Below the pieces are notes generated by a model that was not told the DNA's origin, did not search any database, and saw nothing but the letters and a program-made list of their open reading frames with translations. Shown here one piece after another: positions 1-11,289 of a stretch of 64,000 bases of DNA (its first letter is position 1; every line of letters starts with the position of its first letter). This DNA comes from Oasisia sp. SBJ-2009 (taxonomy: Eukaryota > Annelida > Polychaeta > Sabellida > Siboglinidae), in contig OZ024867.1 in assembly GCA_964017155.1 (NCBI GenBank), positions 11,408,116 through 11,472,115 on the forward strand, read 5' to 3'. The translations under genes were made by a program, and so were the position numbers.

Positions 1-720
1 ACTTCTAAACAGTCCGTAAAACTGGATGCCATGTTGTATCAGAATTGTTTTGTTTGTCGTACTTTCCGTTACATACGTAATGATACTGTATTGAACATAG
101 TAACACAATTGTAGGGGATTCATATACAATTTAACAAATGAAGCTTGTTTATCAATACACTACACGCAAAAATGCATGTCATATTAACGTTAATTCACTT
201 CGTTTAATTCTCATTAAACGAAGCCATTTTGGACAATTGGTCATTTTGTGAAACAATTTGACATGATTATAAATAATGAAATTATTTAGATTTTGACAAC
301 ATATAATGATGATTCGTGATGGACAACTTCCATCGGGAGAAGTTTTCGTTGAGAAATATCTCCTCGGACACAATGCCAATAGTTGAAACCTTCTACTTAA
401 TTGCGCAGCGTAACCAGACAATTTCCGTCGAATTCAATCTAATCAGTTGCTTGCAACGTTTACCAAAGAAGCGTTTTTTTGGTAATTAAACATAGACACC
501 CTCCTCGCTCACCCCGAGCACCCTGTGCTCTGAAATGTGTGTGGGTGCGATTGGAGTGACACTAATGAGGTGTTCCGGGATTTATCCACAGGGAATGTCC
601 GTGAGATTTGACAGTAAGTACACGAACATTTTTATCTAGCTCGGACCATTCGTCATACGGTCACATGCTTCTCACTTCTCATCAATGAATTTTAATGATT
701 CGGTGAACGAATATACGTAT
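1..720. other. No gene or repeat recognised
   Basis: AT-rich; the short minus frame at 179-421 shows no domain, codon or splice support. Confidence 0.5.
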
Positions 721-819
721 ACGTTTACGTTTGCATATGCACATGCGCATGTGCCTATGCATAGGCATACGCACGCCTACAAATATGGAGACGCATAGGC
801 GTATGCATACGTATACGCA

Positions 820-1043
820 CGCGCACGCGCACGCGCACGCGCACGCACACGCACACGCACACGCACACGCACACGCACACGCACACGCACACGCACACGC
901 ACACGCACACGCACACGCACACGCACACGCACACGCACACGCACACGCACACGCACACGCACACGCACACGCACACGCACACGCACACGCACACGCACAC
1001 GCACACGCACACGCACACGCACACGCACACGCACACGCACACA
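820..1043. repeat. (ACGCAC)n hexanucleotide array
   Basis: More than 30 copies of ACGCAC, after a stretch of GCGCAC and a self-complementary lead (CATACGTATACG). Alternating purine-pyrimidine throughout. Open reading frames here are repeat artefacts. Confidence 0.95.
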
Positions 1044-1737
1044 TAATATACATAATCACAAACAAAATCACAATAACGCCCAGAGCTTGCAGGTTGTAGC
1101 CACATAAGCGCAACCGTGGGATAGCTCATCAGAAATCATTATGTTTAATCATTCAATAGATATGTTTTTGACTTAGTCACGGTGATCAGTCAATGTTGTG
1201 CGACAGGCATAAAACTGTGAATATCACGTGGGCGAGTGAGGGAAGTCTCCGCCCACATATCGCCGTCAGTGTCTGCGGCTTCGTCCAGAAGAATTATTAC
1301 TATCGATACAAAAGTCTTCACCTTCGTCTTGTGCATGGCCGTGCCAAACGCATTTTCACACGAAATATTCCCGAAGCTACAAACTTCATTTCTTGAGCAA
1401 AATAAAATTCAAACTTTCACACATTGGCACATTGACAATGTTTTTGTCTCCTGTATGTTCAGGTGTCTTATTTCACACTTAGTAGACTATACTGCTGAAT
1501 GTGAAATTACGCTGTTGGAACATTTGTGTAAACTTAAGCTTAGGGTTATAAGTGTTGCGTCTACACCTTCCTATACCTGTCCCACACGAGAACTCTACCA
1601 AACGTTAATGTCAATGGCATAATTTTACAATATTTTGTATAAAGTGTTATACGGTTCCAATGAAAAATATTAGATCTATTAATATATTTCACTAATAGTT
1701 TTCAAACTGTTAACAAAGTTAGAATAGCACATGCACA

Positions 1738-1820
<83 letters not shown>

Positions 1821-2227
1821 CGTGCTTTGGCGTCATCGATTCCCTTCGATGTGTGAACAGACTATATTTCTACTTTATCCTGACTCCTATTCAATGTATC
1901 ATATACAAGCACCAATTCGGCAGAGCTCACTCAAGGCGAATGAATAAGTGATATTATGACTGGAACGGTTTCATCACCTTCTTCAAGATTATTCATCATG
2001 ACGCAGCGTGAATAGACAGTTTCCACACGAGCGCGCTGTCAGAAGAAGAGCTGTGTTCTAATTTAATCGCAGTGAACAATTGTAATGGCTGAGGTTATAT
2101 TCAGAGTTTTGCAAAGGGGTCAGCCAGGGATATGGCTGCCTGGTACTGACGTAATCAGCAGCAGCGACCCATGACGCGCGACGATGGTTTGAATCATGAT
2201 ACATCAAAAATAAATTAATAAATTATT
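1044..2227. other. Intergenic, no supported gene
   Basis: Apart from the (AT)n run, nothing recognised. A 128-residue plus frame (1236-1622) has no motif or start support. Confidence 0.5.
1741..1817. repeat. (AT)n microsatellite
   Basis: Uninterrupted AT dinucleotides, about 77 bp. Confidence 0.95.
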
Positions 2228-2887
2228 AGTCCAGTTCACTATGTCACGAATAATCGTTTCGTTCAAATATTTGGGAGATTTGCAAAACTATACATTTTTG
2301 GAAAGTTTAGAACCTACTGGACCTGAAAAGTAATGTTTACATTTTTTCTAACACTCTAGGGCGGCCATCTTGGAATTTAAAAATGGCGACTATTTTTTGC
2401 TAACATTTTGCAATATCTCGGCTTCTAAGCATCTTAGGTTTTTGATTTTGGTGTCTAAACATACACTTTCGAGACAAGGAAGCTAATGGAACAACTTATA
2501 ATGAGCTATATATAATGCATGACACTATTTTGGAAATTTTGGAAAAAATACATAAATTCTAAGTAACAACATGAGGTTCAAATGGTAAATATTAGCCAAC
2601 TTTTCGAGCATTGAAAATAGTCTAGTTATTAATATCATTGTTGTCTAGTCTAATGATTACATGTATTATTAAAATCATTGTTGTCTAGAATCCAGTGTCC
2701 CATTGTTGTTGTTTCAGGCTCTGAGAGACATGGAGTCGACCACGAATGAGGTCCCCAAACTTACAGGTGGACGGCCGTGCCAAACCACTGACTATAAACT
2801 GTGTGTTGTGTGTCAAAAAGAAGCCGAACCTTTAGTGTTGCATCCAAGATTAACGTCATACCACAACCTCCTAGAGACAGTGAAGGA
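2228..2887 (+). repeat. Left arm of long inverted repeat (fold-back element)
   Basis: Reverse-complement match to 3704-4347. It runs from AGTCCAGTTCACTATGT through an AAGATGGC-type block and a block ending GTTGTTGTTTCAG into the first coding block of the internal ORF. Arms are about 650 bp. Mismatches and small indels show some age. Confidence 0.88.
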
Positions 2888-3703
2888 GTGAGCCAGCTTG
2901 CATGATACCGATTGTGTTCCGGTGCAGAAACGGCTTAAAGACTGCACAGCAGAAACACTGCAAAGAGAGAATGCTGTTTGGCATCGTACTTGCTACTCCA
3001 GGATGACGAACACAGTCCAGACAGAGCGTGCAAGAGACCGACAGCAACACTCCATGTCTACTGGGTCACACACTCCCAGGGTGAAAGGTCGCAGATCAAG
3101 AAGTGCTGATGACGTGAATAACGTGACTGGCTCAGCTGCACCATATATCCGATCATCAACACGACCTTTGAACAAGGACATGTGTTTCTTTTGCCAGACA
3201 GACAATGACCAGAAACTCTTCACTGTTAGAACAGGAAATGCCGGACAATCACTAAAGCAAGCAGTGCAAGCGTCTTGAGATCCAGAACTGAAAACTAGAT
3301 ACAGTACTTGCATTGATGATGGTGATGCCCATGCTATGGATATCCAGTATCACAAAGCTTGCTGGACCAAACACGTGTACCACGTTCTGCGGGATGACAC
3401 CAACCAAGTACTCAAGACAAAACAAAGTCCCACACAAGGATCCAGCTTCGTTGAACTGCTATACATCATAGATGTATTCCAGGTTAATTGGGCTGGCTAC
3501 AACTCCTTAGTGTCAACAACCAAGCCGCTGACCGAGGTTGGTGCCCCGCCCCTACTCCCAGAAGTGGCACACGAGTGGTCAACTCTGCTAACAGTGATGA
3601 AGCAGGCACATCAGTTAAAGGAGTTGACACTTGGAGAAGAGTACATCACTGTCATAACTTATGACATGGCCATCTACGCGAAAGCAGTTCAGCTGGTGAA
3701 TGT
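2730..3703 (+). pseudogene. ORF with two CxxC...HxxC modules, two in-frame TGA codons, truncated by the inverted repeat
   Basis: From ATG 2730 a single reading frame runs about 325 codons. It is broken only by TGA at 2889-2891 and TGA at 3276-3278; both sides stay in frame 0. Module 1 has CVVCQKEAEPLVLHP, then WHRTCYSRM. Module 2 has CFFCQTDNDQKLF, then YHKACWTKH. Each pairs CxxC with HxxC, as in zinc-binding folds. The frame goes on to VITYDMAIYAKAVQLVN and then enters the inverted arm, where the protein sense is lost. A spliced start is possible (TTGTTGTTTCAG just upstream). I do not recognise the family by name. It looks like a host-gene fragment captured by, or part of, a transposable element, now broken. 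Confidence 0.65.
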
Positions 3704-4347
3704 TCCTTCACTGCTTCTAGGAGGTTGTGGTATGACGTTAGTCTTGGGTGCAACACTAAAGGTTCGGCTTCTTTTTGACACACAACACACAGTTTATAGT
3801 CAGTGGTTTGGCACGGCCGTCCACCTGTAAGTTTGGGGACCTCATTCGTGGTCGACTCCATGTCTCTCTGAAACAACAACAATGGGACACTGGATTATAG
3901 ACAACAATGATTTTAATAATACATGTAATTATTATACTATACAACAATGATTTTAATAACTAGACTATTTTCAATGCTCGAAAAGTTGGCTAATATTTAC
4001 CATTTGAGCCTCAGGTACGTTGTTACTTAGAATTTAAGTATTTTTTCCAAAATTTCCAAAATAGTGTCATGCATTATATATATCTCATTATAAGTTGTCC
4101 CATTAGATTCCTTGTCTGTGAAAATGTATGTTTAGACACCAAAATCAAAAGCTTAAGATGCTTAGAAGCCGAGATATTGCAAAATGTTAGCAAAAAATAG
4201 TCGCCAAGATGGCCGCCATAGAGTGTTTAGAAAACACATTACTTTTCAGGTTCAGTAGGTTCTAAACTTTCCAAAAATATATAGTTTTGCAAATCTCCGA
4301 AAAATTTGAACGAAAAGTTTAATCTGTACATAGTGAACTAGACTAGA
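3704..4347 (-). repeat. Right arm of long inverted repeat (fold-back element)
   Basis: Inverted copy of 2228-2887. It includes an inverted copy of the ORF's first coding block (the reverse strand again reads MESTTNEVPKLTGG). Its inner edge cuts off the internal ORF. Confidence 0.88.
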
Positions 4348-4409
4348 TGTACATTTTGGTCATTTTTTTTGTAAACATTGTGATTTATACTGTCTTGCAT
4401 TAAATGTAG

Positions 4410-4690
4410 TGCATTGAAAGTTGTCTCATTAGATTCCTTGTCTCTGAAAATGTATATTTAGACCCCAATACCAAAAACCTAAGATGCTTAGAAGCCGAGA
4501 TATTGCAAAATGTGAGCAAAAAATAGTCGCCATTTTGAAAATCCAAGATGGCTGCCATAGACTGTTTATAGAAAAAATGTAAACATTACTTTTCAGGTTC
4601 AGTAGGTCCTAATCTTTCCAAAAATGTATAGTTTTGCAAATCTCCCAAAAATTTGAACGAAATTACACAAGGAACTGGACTATATGATTG
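4410..4690 (-). repeat. Third, partial copy of the fold-back arm
   Basis: Direct repeat of about 4090-4347 (TTGTCTCATTAGATTCCTTG, then the AAGATGGC and TTTTCAGGTTCAGTAGGT blocks) ending GGAACTGGACTA. It lies beside a (TA)n tract at 4736-4792. Confidence 0.85.
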
Positions 4691-4728
4691 TATAAAGCCT
4701 TTGTTTAAAGCCTTTGAACTACATATAT

Positions 4729-4735
<7 letters not shown>

Positions 4736-4792
<57 letters not shown>
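4736..4792. repeat. (AT)n microsatellite
   Basis: Pure AT run beside the fold-back element, mirroring the one at 1741-1817. Confidence 0.95.
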
Positions 4793-4794
<2 letters not shown>

Positions 4795-5316
4795 TGCTTT
4801 ACTATAGTGAATATCACATGTCATTATGAATACCATATTTTACTATGATAAATACCACAATTTACTTTGGTTTTCTACAGTGAAGAACTGTGTTGTACTT
4901 TCACCTAAGAAATGCCGGATACACCAGGCATTTCCTAATATATGGGCATTTTCTAGGTGAATGTTGCCCACATGAAAAACCTCATGCAGACACAGACGTA
5001 CATGTGCATAAATGATCAATAATAAAGTATGTAACTTGAAAGGATACCTTAATATTAATATTTGCAACATTATTTGGATTACTTTTAAATTGTTTACGTC
5101 CATTACAAACACCGCTCTGTTATTTTTGCGGCAATGCCTTCCAGATGAAATAAGAACTTAGGGCTAAAAGGCTACATATAGTGCATTATGTAGCCACACT
5201 GTAGTGGAAACTTACTTTGGCTGAATTTAAAAAAATTACATTTGTGGTTTCAGACATCCACACTTTGATAAGACTAAAGTGATCAGGGCAGGACAGAACT
5301 GTTCAACTTTATCGCA

Positions 5317-5860
5317 TTGCCAAGTATGGCAAACGTATTTGCGCACGAAGCTGTCTTAGTCGGTCATCAGCGCAATCATACCGGCGAGAAACCTTTCAAA
5401 TGTGACATTTGTGGGAGAACATTTTCCCTGAAGAAGTACTTAAACACCCATATGCCCTCACATGAAGAAAGAACTTTCAAGTGTAAAACCTTTGGGAGAA
5501 AATTTCCCAGAAGAATGCATAATATATTATCATGCATCGACGAACTGACAAGAAACCAATTTTATAATGCGCTACCTGTGGGAAAGTTTTTTCTTCAAAA
5601 TAAGGTAAATTTAATCATGCATTGGCACAGAGAAGACACATTTCGAGTGTGACATCTGTGGGAAGAAGATTTTTGGAAGACGGCTTTCAGAAGACACCAG
5701 TTCGTTCACACAGACGAAAAACCGTTCAAGTGCGACATCTGTGGTGAATCATTTGCTATGAAGACTGGGTTGGCCAGACATCAGCTCATTCACACAGGAG
5801 GTAAACCACCCAAGTGTGAAAGATATGGATGCTAAAATTTGCTCGAAAGCGTAATTTTGC
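5317..5860 (+). pseudogene. Decayed C2H2 zinc-finger gene copy
   Basis: The first 111-residue frame holds a part finger (HQRNHTGEKP), a good finger (FKCDICGRTFSLKKYLNTHM) and a broken one (FKCKTFGRKF). The code then shifts frame to [16 protein letters not shown], and again to [20 protein letters not shown] with QLIHTGGKP and a stop. At least two frameshifts and lost ligands show decay. A possible acceptor (TGGTTTCAG) lies at about 5246-5254. The 3' flank matches that of the intact gene at 22870-24999. Confidence 0.85.
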
Positions 5861-6144
5861 TAATCACATGAAGACAAAGGTTTGTATAAAAAAAGTCTGT
5901 ATCAACTATTACTATTATTCCTGACGATACTCACCTATGTTCGAAGGACACAGATACTCACCCATATTCGAAGGACACAGCAATGTAGTAGATTCTCTAA
6001 AATACTTCTATATCATATGAAACCCTGTATGCAACTGTTAAAAGAAAATGTATTGTGTTGTATATGATGGTCTGAATTGTCACAACCATTCACATTATGT
6101 TGAAATTAGACGTAAAAGTTTTAAAAAATTGAATTTTTTTTATA

Positions 6145-6600
6145 ATAAATTGTACGCAAGCTTATTGCAATGGTGCCGTTTCTGTATAATGATATTACGC
6201 TTACCTTAGGTTTAATTGACAATGGTAGACATAAAGGGATTTGAAGAACACACGTATCCATGACTATAGTCGAAAGTGCATACATTTTGTTCTAAAGTAT
6301 GATGTTCAATTAATCATTTGTACGTTAATCCGCATGCATGAATATATTATTATGTATGCAACAATGTAATCATCAATGTGTATGTTATAAGGTTTTTATA
6401 GCTCAATCTATGTAAACGAACATGCATGTACACGAATGCTATCAACGATGTATTTGTTGTAAGGGTTAGTCAAGATTTATTAATCATCATGTGATTAATT
6501 ATATATACTATGCATTAAAATAATTTTATCGTGGGTCATCTTAGAAACATAAAGTATGAGTCATAGTTGTAGATACTGGGAAGTCGTCACAATCTTAGGA
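6145..6600 (+). repeat. 3' flank shared with the second zinc-finger locus (copy 1)
   Basis: Shares runs such as GACAATGGTAG, TGTATGCAACAATGTA, GTATTTGTTGTAAGGGTTAG and GTAGATAC in the same order with 25620-26060. Both copies lie just downstream of zinc-finger coding sequence, so this is a locus duplication rather than dispersed repeats. Confidence 0.85.
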
Positions 6601-6944
6601 ACATAGACCAACAATTATTCCTGGTTTCTCATCAGCACATGCATTTTTCAAATGTGCTGTAAAACGATAATTAGTCTTCTAAATATAATTTCCAGCATAG
6701 AGTGAAACCTACCGAGTATCGGTCCAAACGCATTTGTGGGACTGGTGTTAGTAAGATCATAGATGTGCATTCCCTAGGCATTGCATAAGTTGTTGACTGT
6801 TAAGAATAATACCTCCGGTGGTGGCTAATGTTCACTTGTAATAGTCTTAACAATGCAAACCTCACTCCTCATTTTTTATGAAGTACTAGGAGCGTTATAA
6901 CACTCTAGTAGGTTAATGGTTACATCACCGTAATGGGCTTCCAC

Positions 6945-7023
6945 AAATCCACGTTAGTCGCTAGAGGCGCTTATACGCTGAGACCGTAGTTGCGTCTCAG
7001 CGCCTCCAGCGACTAACGTGGAT
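6945..7023. repeat. Short palindromic hairpin, arms about 32 bp
   Basis: AATCCACGTTAGTCGCT on the left is answered by AGCGACTAACGTGGATT on the right, and GAGGCGC/GCGCCTC plus GCTGAGAC/GTCTCAGC continue inward. One 5-bp bulge (TTATA) lies in the left arm. The loop is about 9 bases. Confidence 0.85.
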
Positions 7024-7041
7024 TTATTTGCATGTTTTGCT

Positions 7042-7571
7042 GAACGCTTGTTTAAATCATCCTCAATTAGCTATTTACCGTGCAGGCGCGTAGCGAGCGA
7101 GAGTTTGTATGTGGGCATGCCGTATGCGTGGTCAATAGACAGAACAGCATGCCGTATGTTCAATAGACAGAACAGCCAAAACAACGCCATCTTAGGCTTA
7201 GCACTGAATTCAATCGAACGTCCCGCGACGTTTCATCGACTGTAAATGTACATTAATGTAGATATTATGCTTTCATATTGGCGGACATGTTATACGATAT
7301 CAATATTTAACTATGTCTGAAGACGTAGTACTCTCGTGTGATGCATACGGTGAGCTATAGATGATTTGAAACATCCTTTCCGGTATCGAGCCAGCAAACC
7401 TGTCGTCGGGCCACCAGTCGACGTTCCATCGGTTGTAAATGTTCATTAATGTACATATTATACCTTCACATTGACGGACATGTCAGACTGTATCCATATT
7501 TAGTTATGTGTGAGGCTTCGGAGCCATGCGAGTTCAACAGCTGATTGTAGGATGATTTAAACAAGCGTTCC
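7042..7571. mobile_element. Small inverted-repeat element containing a tandem duplication
   Basis: GAACGCTTGTTTAAATCATC at the left is reversed at 7550-7571. Inside, about 110 bp at 7221-7330 (CATCGACTGTAAATGT, CATTAATGTA, GGCGGACATGT) recurs diverged at 7416-7530. Non-coding; element class unknown. Confidence 0.6.
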
Positions 7572-8457
7572 ACAAAATGTTTGGAAAACAGTGCCGCATT
7601 TTACACACGTCAAGAATACGTAAAAGACGGCACACAGACCCTAGTTGTGGTACCTCATTGGTCATCACGGCACCGTAAATTAGAGCATTATATTGCCGTG
7701 AACTCGGGCGTTACAACGCTGTAATGTGGTGTTATAACGCCGTATATGTAAAGTAGTGATTTTGCTTGGCGGAAATCAGCCACCGTAAAGGGTAGTATAT
7801 TTTATTCAGATTAATTAAACGTGTATCTTCGACTTCACATTGAAATATCCACTCAATTGTGCCATCTAACGGTAACAGTCAAACTATGCGTCAGGTGGGT
7901 TACTTGGTCATTTCACGGTAACCGGGCTATTTCGTCCAGAGTAAAAAAAATCGACCATAATATTAATCGCATTTTCGGCGTTAGCTACGTAGCTTAATAA
8001 TATAGTGTGTAACTGATCCATTGAACAGCAGCGAACTTTTGCATCGTTTCCTATTTCTTTTTTATTTTACTAGCATGACGTCATGAATAAATGTCATCTA
8101 CGTCACGAAAATATTTCCAGATTGATGTCCATTTATTGCCCCTTTTCCAAACAGATTTTCTTTTAATTTATGGCCCACGTTATTTATGTACTTTTGCAAA
8201 TGTTGTGTTCAGTGTATATTCGGCTCTTGTGACACAGCCAAATACCACTGAAACACTCGAAGCGCCTACCGTCTCATATATCTGACATGGGCGAAAATTA
8301 GGAGTAGTTAGTTATTGTTTTGAGACTTATATAAATATACTTCATGTTGCGGTAGGTTTATTCATGAAGGAAAACGAGTCGATTTTCTGTATGAACCGGT
8401 GTGTATTCATTAGATCAGTTTGTAAAGTTTCGATATTTTTAAATAAAATATACGCTG

Positions 8458-8509
8458 TGACGTAGATGACTTGTCGTGACGTAGGTGACACGCCCTGACG
8501 TAGATGACA
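8458..8509 (+). repeat. TGACGTAGATGAC motif cluster, left
   Basis: TGACGTAGATGAC, TGACGTAGGTGAC and TGACGTAGATGAC in 52 bp, with reverse copies near 8092. The same motif recurs at 13490-13561. Confidence 0.85.
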
Positions 8510-8850
8510 TATCTACGTTGATGACTCGGAATAACAAAGTGATACTGCAGCTATTCGTTGATTCCTGGGTGCAAAACGCATGCTTGTGCAATCCGCCAAA
8601 GTTGACGCTTTTGACTTCGATAGATTACCTACATTGTCTTCCTGGAGATTCTCCCTAAGGCCACGCAGAATGGCATAGTTCAGGCTAGTGTTGAATGTAT
8701 TGGTTGTTAAGCATGGTTTCAGTTTCCAAATTTCGTGTAGAAGTTGTTTTTCTTTTAGTCATGCAAGATTCCTACATGCGAATCTGCATGCGTTTTACTG
8801 ATTTGTCTTCTAAATCCGTCTTGACCTACTTATTTTCTTGGACGTTGTTG

Positions 8851-11137
8851 CGTAGCCGAGCATCGGAACCGTGTTCGCTGGTGATAAAGGTCCGAGCATT
8901 CAACGCGCATGCGCCTACTTTGACTTTCCCCGGTGCTCGGACGCGGTGCAGCAGGCCGAGCATCGGAACCGTGTTTGTTTGTGATAAAGGTCCGAGCATT
9001 CAACGCACAGACGATTTCTTGGTCGTACTTTCACGTTACCCTTCGCTTCAGTATCAGTACGGGTGCGTAATCGTACTACTGCTACTAGCGATTCATAAGG
9101 ATATTCGATTAATATTTATAAGTCCATTATAACAAGTCATAGCCTATGGAAAAAATGAAATAAATACTTAAAATTTATAAGCCCAATTGCATGATTTGAA
9201 ATGTTTTTTTGCGTTAATGGTATGAATCTAAGTACGTAATATATACCCATAACGACATTATAATGAATAAATATGAGCATTATTAATAATTACATGAGCA
9301 CCGAAAGAAACAACTGGGGCATCATACAGCATATGGCTGGTTGATGAATACATTTTTTTCATAGGGCATAACAGGCCAAAGTAATTGCGTTTTGAGAACT
9401 GCAGATTGTAATTGCTGTAGTATAGCAGAATGATTTATGGACTTCATGTTTTTTATATAGTAAATTTAATATTATAATTTTAATAGAGCCTGTTCCAATA
9501 GAAAAGGATTATAAGTAATATCGCTTTAGAAGATATTTATTTCTGCTGTATTACTTTATGCAGAATTATTAAATACACACATGTGGAATGTAGCAATATT
9601 GTATGTAGCAGTTTATTACTGGAAGATGACAAAAGAACATCTCTACAATGATGGTTACCTGGGTAATATTAATATTTAAGTGACATATGTACACGTCATG
9701 CGCAAAGATAAATCGACTTGCAATCTGACACAGTAATGTAAAGCATACTCGTGAATTGCACTAATGTAAAAAAAACTTGCTACGTGATCTCTATATCTAG
9801 AATACATTACTAATGTATGGTAACTGATTCCATACTGACATTATTAACAGGGTATATAACTACATGTCATGCACTTGAAATCTGACACAGTAATATAAAA
9901 CATGCATATGTAGTGCACTAATATAAGCATAAAAGTAAGAAAGGAGAAATGTAAAACATATACATTTCACAAATGGCATAATACTATTTATATAGTTATA
10001 CAAAAGGATTACCATGACACATGCTAGATTAGTGGGTAATGTAGCGAAATGGGAAAATAGCTCATGAAGTCAACACTGCCAGTTTTGAGTTTCGTTATGG
10101 TTGCAGTGTTTTGATTACAGTGTTTATGTAAGAGAAATGTAAAACATATACATGACATGACGGTGAATTTATTTTCGATGCTCAATACAAATATAAATAC
10201 ATAGGTAAATCAATTTTAAAAACATTGCACAAAAGGGTTATCATGACACGTGAGATTTGCGGATAATCTAGTATTTAACAGCAGGAACTGCGTAATATCT
10301 AAGGTAGTAGGGGGTTATATTTGTAAAACATAATCATGCCTGAGATAATTATTAATTTAATGCACTGAAAAAATGAAATGTAGGCAAAGAATATCAATCA
10401 TAAACAATTTAGTAAACATAACATACATCTTATAACACATGAAAATTATGGTATTATGCTTGCGACATTTTAATTGCAGTTTTAATACATTTTATTATAA
10501 TTTTTATAAATATTGTATTAAAACCGTAATATAATGCACATAACTATTTCACTAATATAAAATGTATCAAGCAAAACAATAACTAGTATAATAACATTAA
10601 GCATGAATTACATTATTATTGTAATATAAAACTGACATTTATTCTGTGGTTAAAAATGTCATTGCAATTCGATAAAGATAGTGATAACAGCAAAATTGAG
10701 GTGGTGCAAAATAAAAAAAATGTCCCCAGTTGTCTCATATAGACGCCGAGTCGTCTCATGATCGGCGCCGAGTTATCTTGCGCCGACTCGGCCCGGGCCG
10801 ATTTGTCTGTGAGCCGAATCGACTGGCATTTGTCTTCGAAGTACTTGTGCTCGGGCTTAATCTTGCAATCTATAGAGTCAGCGACGCAGCCGATGTCTTA
10901 CAGTCCCCGCCTGTAGTCAATGTAGAGTTGCACGGCTGTTCTATTTCCTCATTTTACGTCAAAACCATCGGCTACGTTCATCCCAACCCAAATACAACCA
11001 CACCATGCTCGGCTGCCGTGAGAAAGAGCGGAAGCAAGATGCAACACGTGACAACTGGCGCATGCGCGTTGAGTGCTCGGACCTATAACGCCGAGGTACA
11101 AGGTTCCGATGCTCGGCTACGTAACCACTTCGTATTT
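8851..11137. mobile_element. GC-rich inverted-repeat element with CCGAGCATCGG motifs
   Basis: Left end: two direct copies, about 97 bp apart, of GCCGAGCATCGGAACCGTGT followed by AAAGGTCCGAGCATTCAACG. Right end (11058-11137) is the reverse complement of the first copy. The body is AT-rich, apart from 10740-10800 with repeated CGCCGAGT/CCGACTCGG. Frames at 8695-9132 and 10730-11248 run through these ends and show no protein features. Confidence 0.6.
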
Positions 11138-11289
11138 TCTTTGGTTACCAACTCGTCACAGCTTATGACGTGTTTTTTTTCGTTTCCGGTGAACGCAATA
11201 GTCTCGTCTCTTTCTCATACAATCCTTATTCGTTATCATAATTATTGATTTGACAGATGATATTACATATTATATACCGGATCATTGGG

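Noticed and set aside
682..1129. Cys-Ala, Val-Cys, His-Ala and Arg-Val repeat proteins
   Set aside because: All are translations of the ACGCAC hexamer on both strands.
1236..1622. 128-residue plus frame
   Set aside because: No motif, no coding bias visible and no splice or promoter context.
3652..3882. Minus-strand 76-residue frame starting with MESTTNEV-like peptide as a separate gene
   Set aside because: It is the inverted copy of the ORF's first block within the fold-back arm.
10730..11248. 172-residue plus frame
   Set aside because: Runs through GC-rich palindromic repeat ends; no domain, and the end sequence recurs inverted at 8851.
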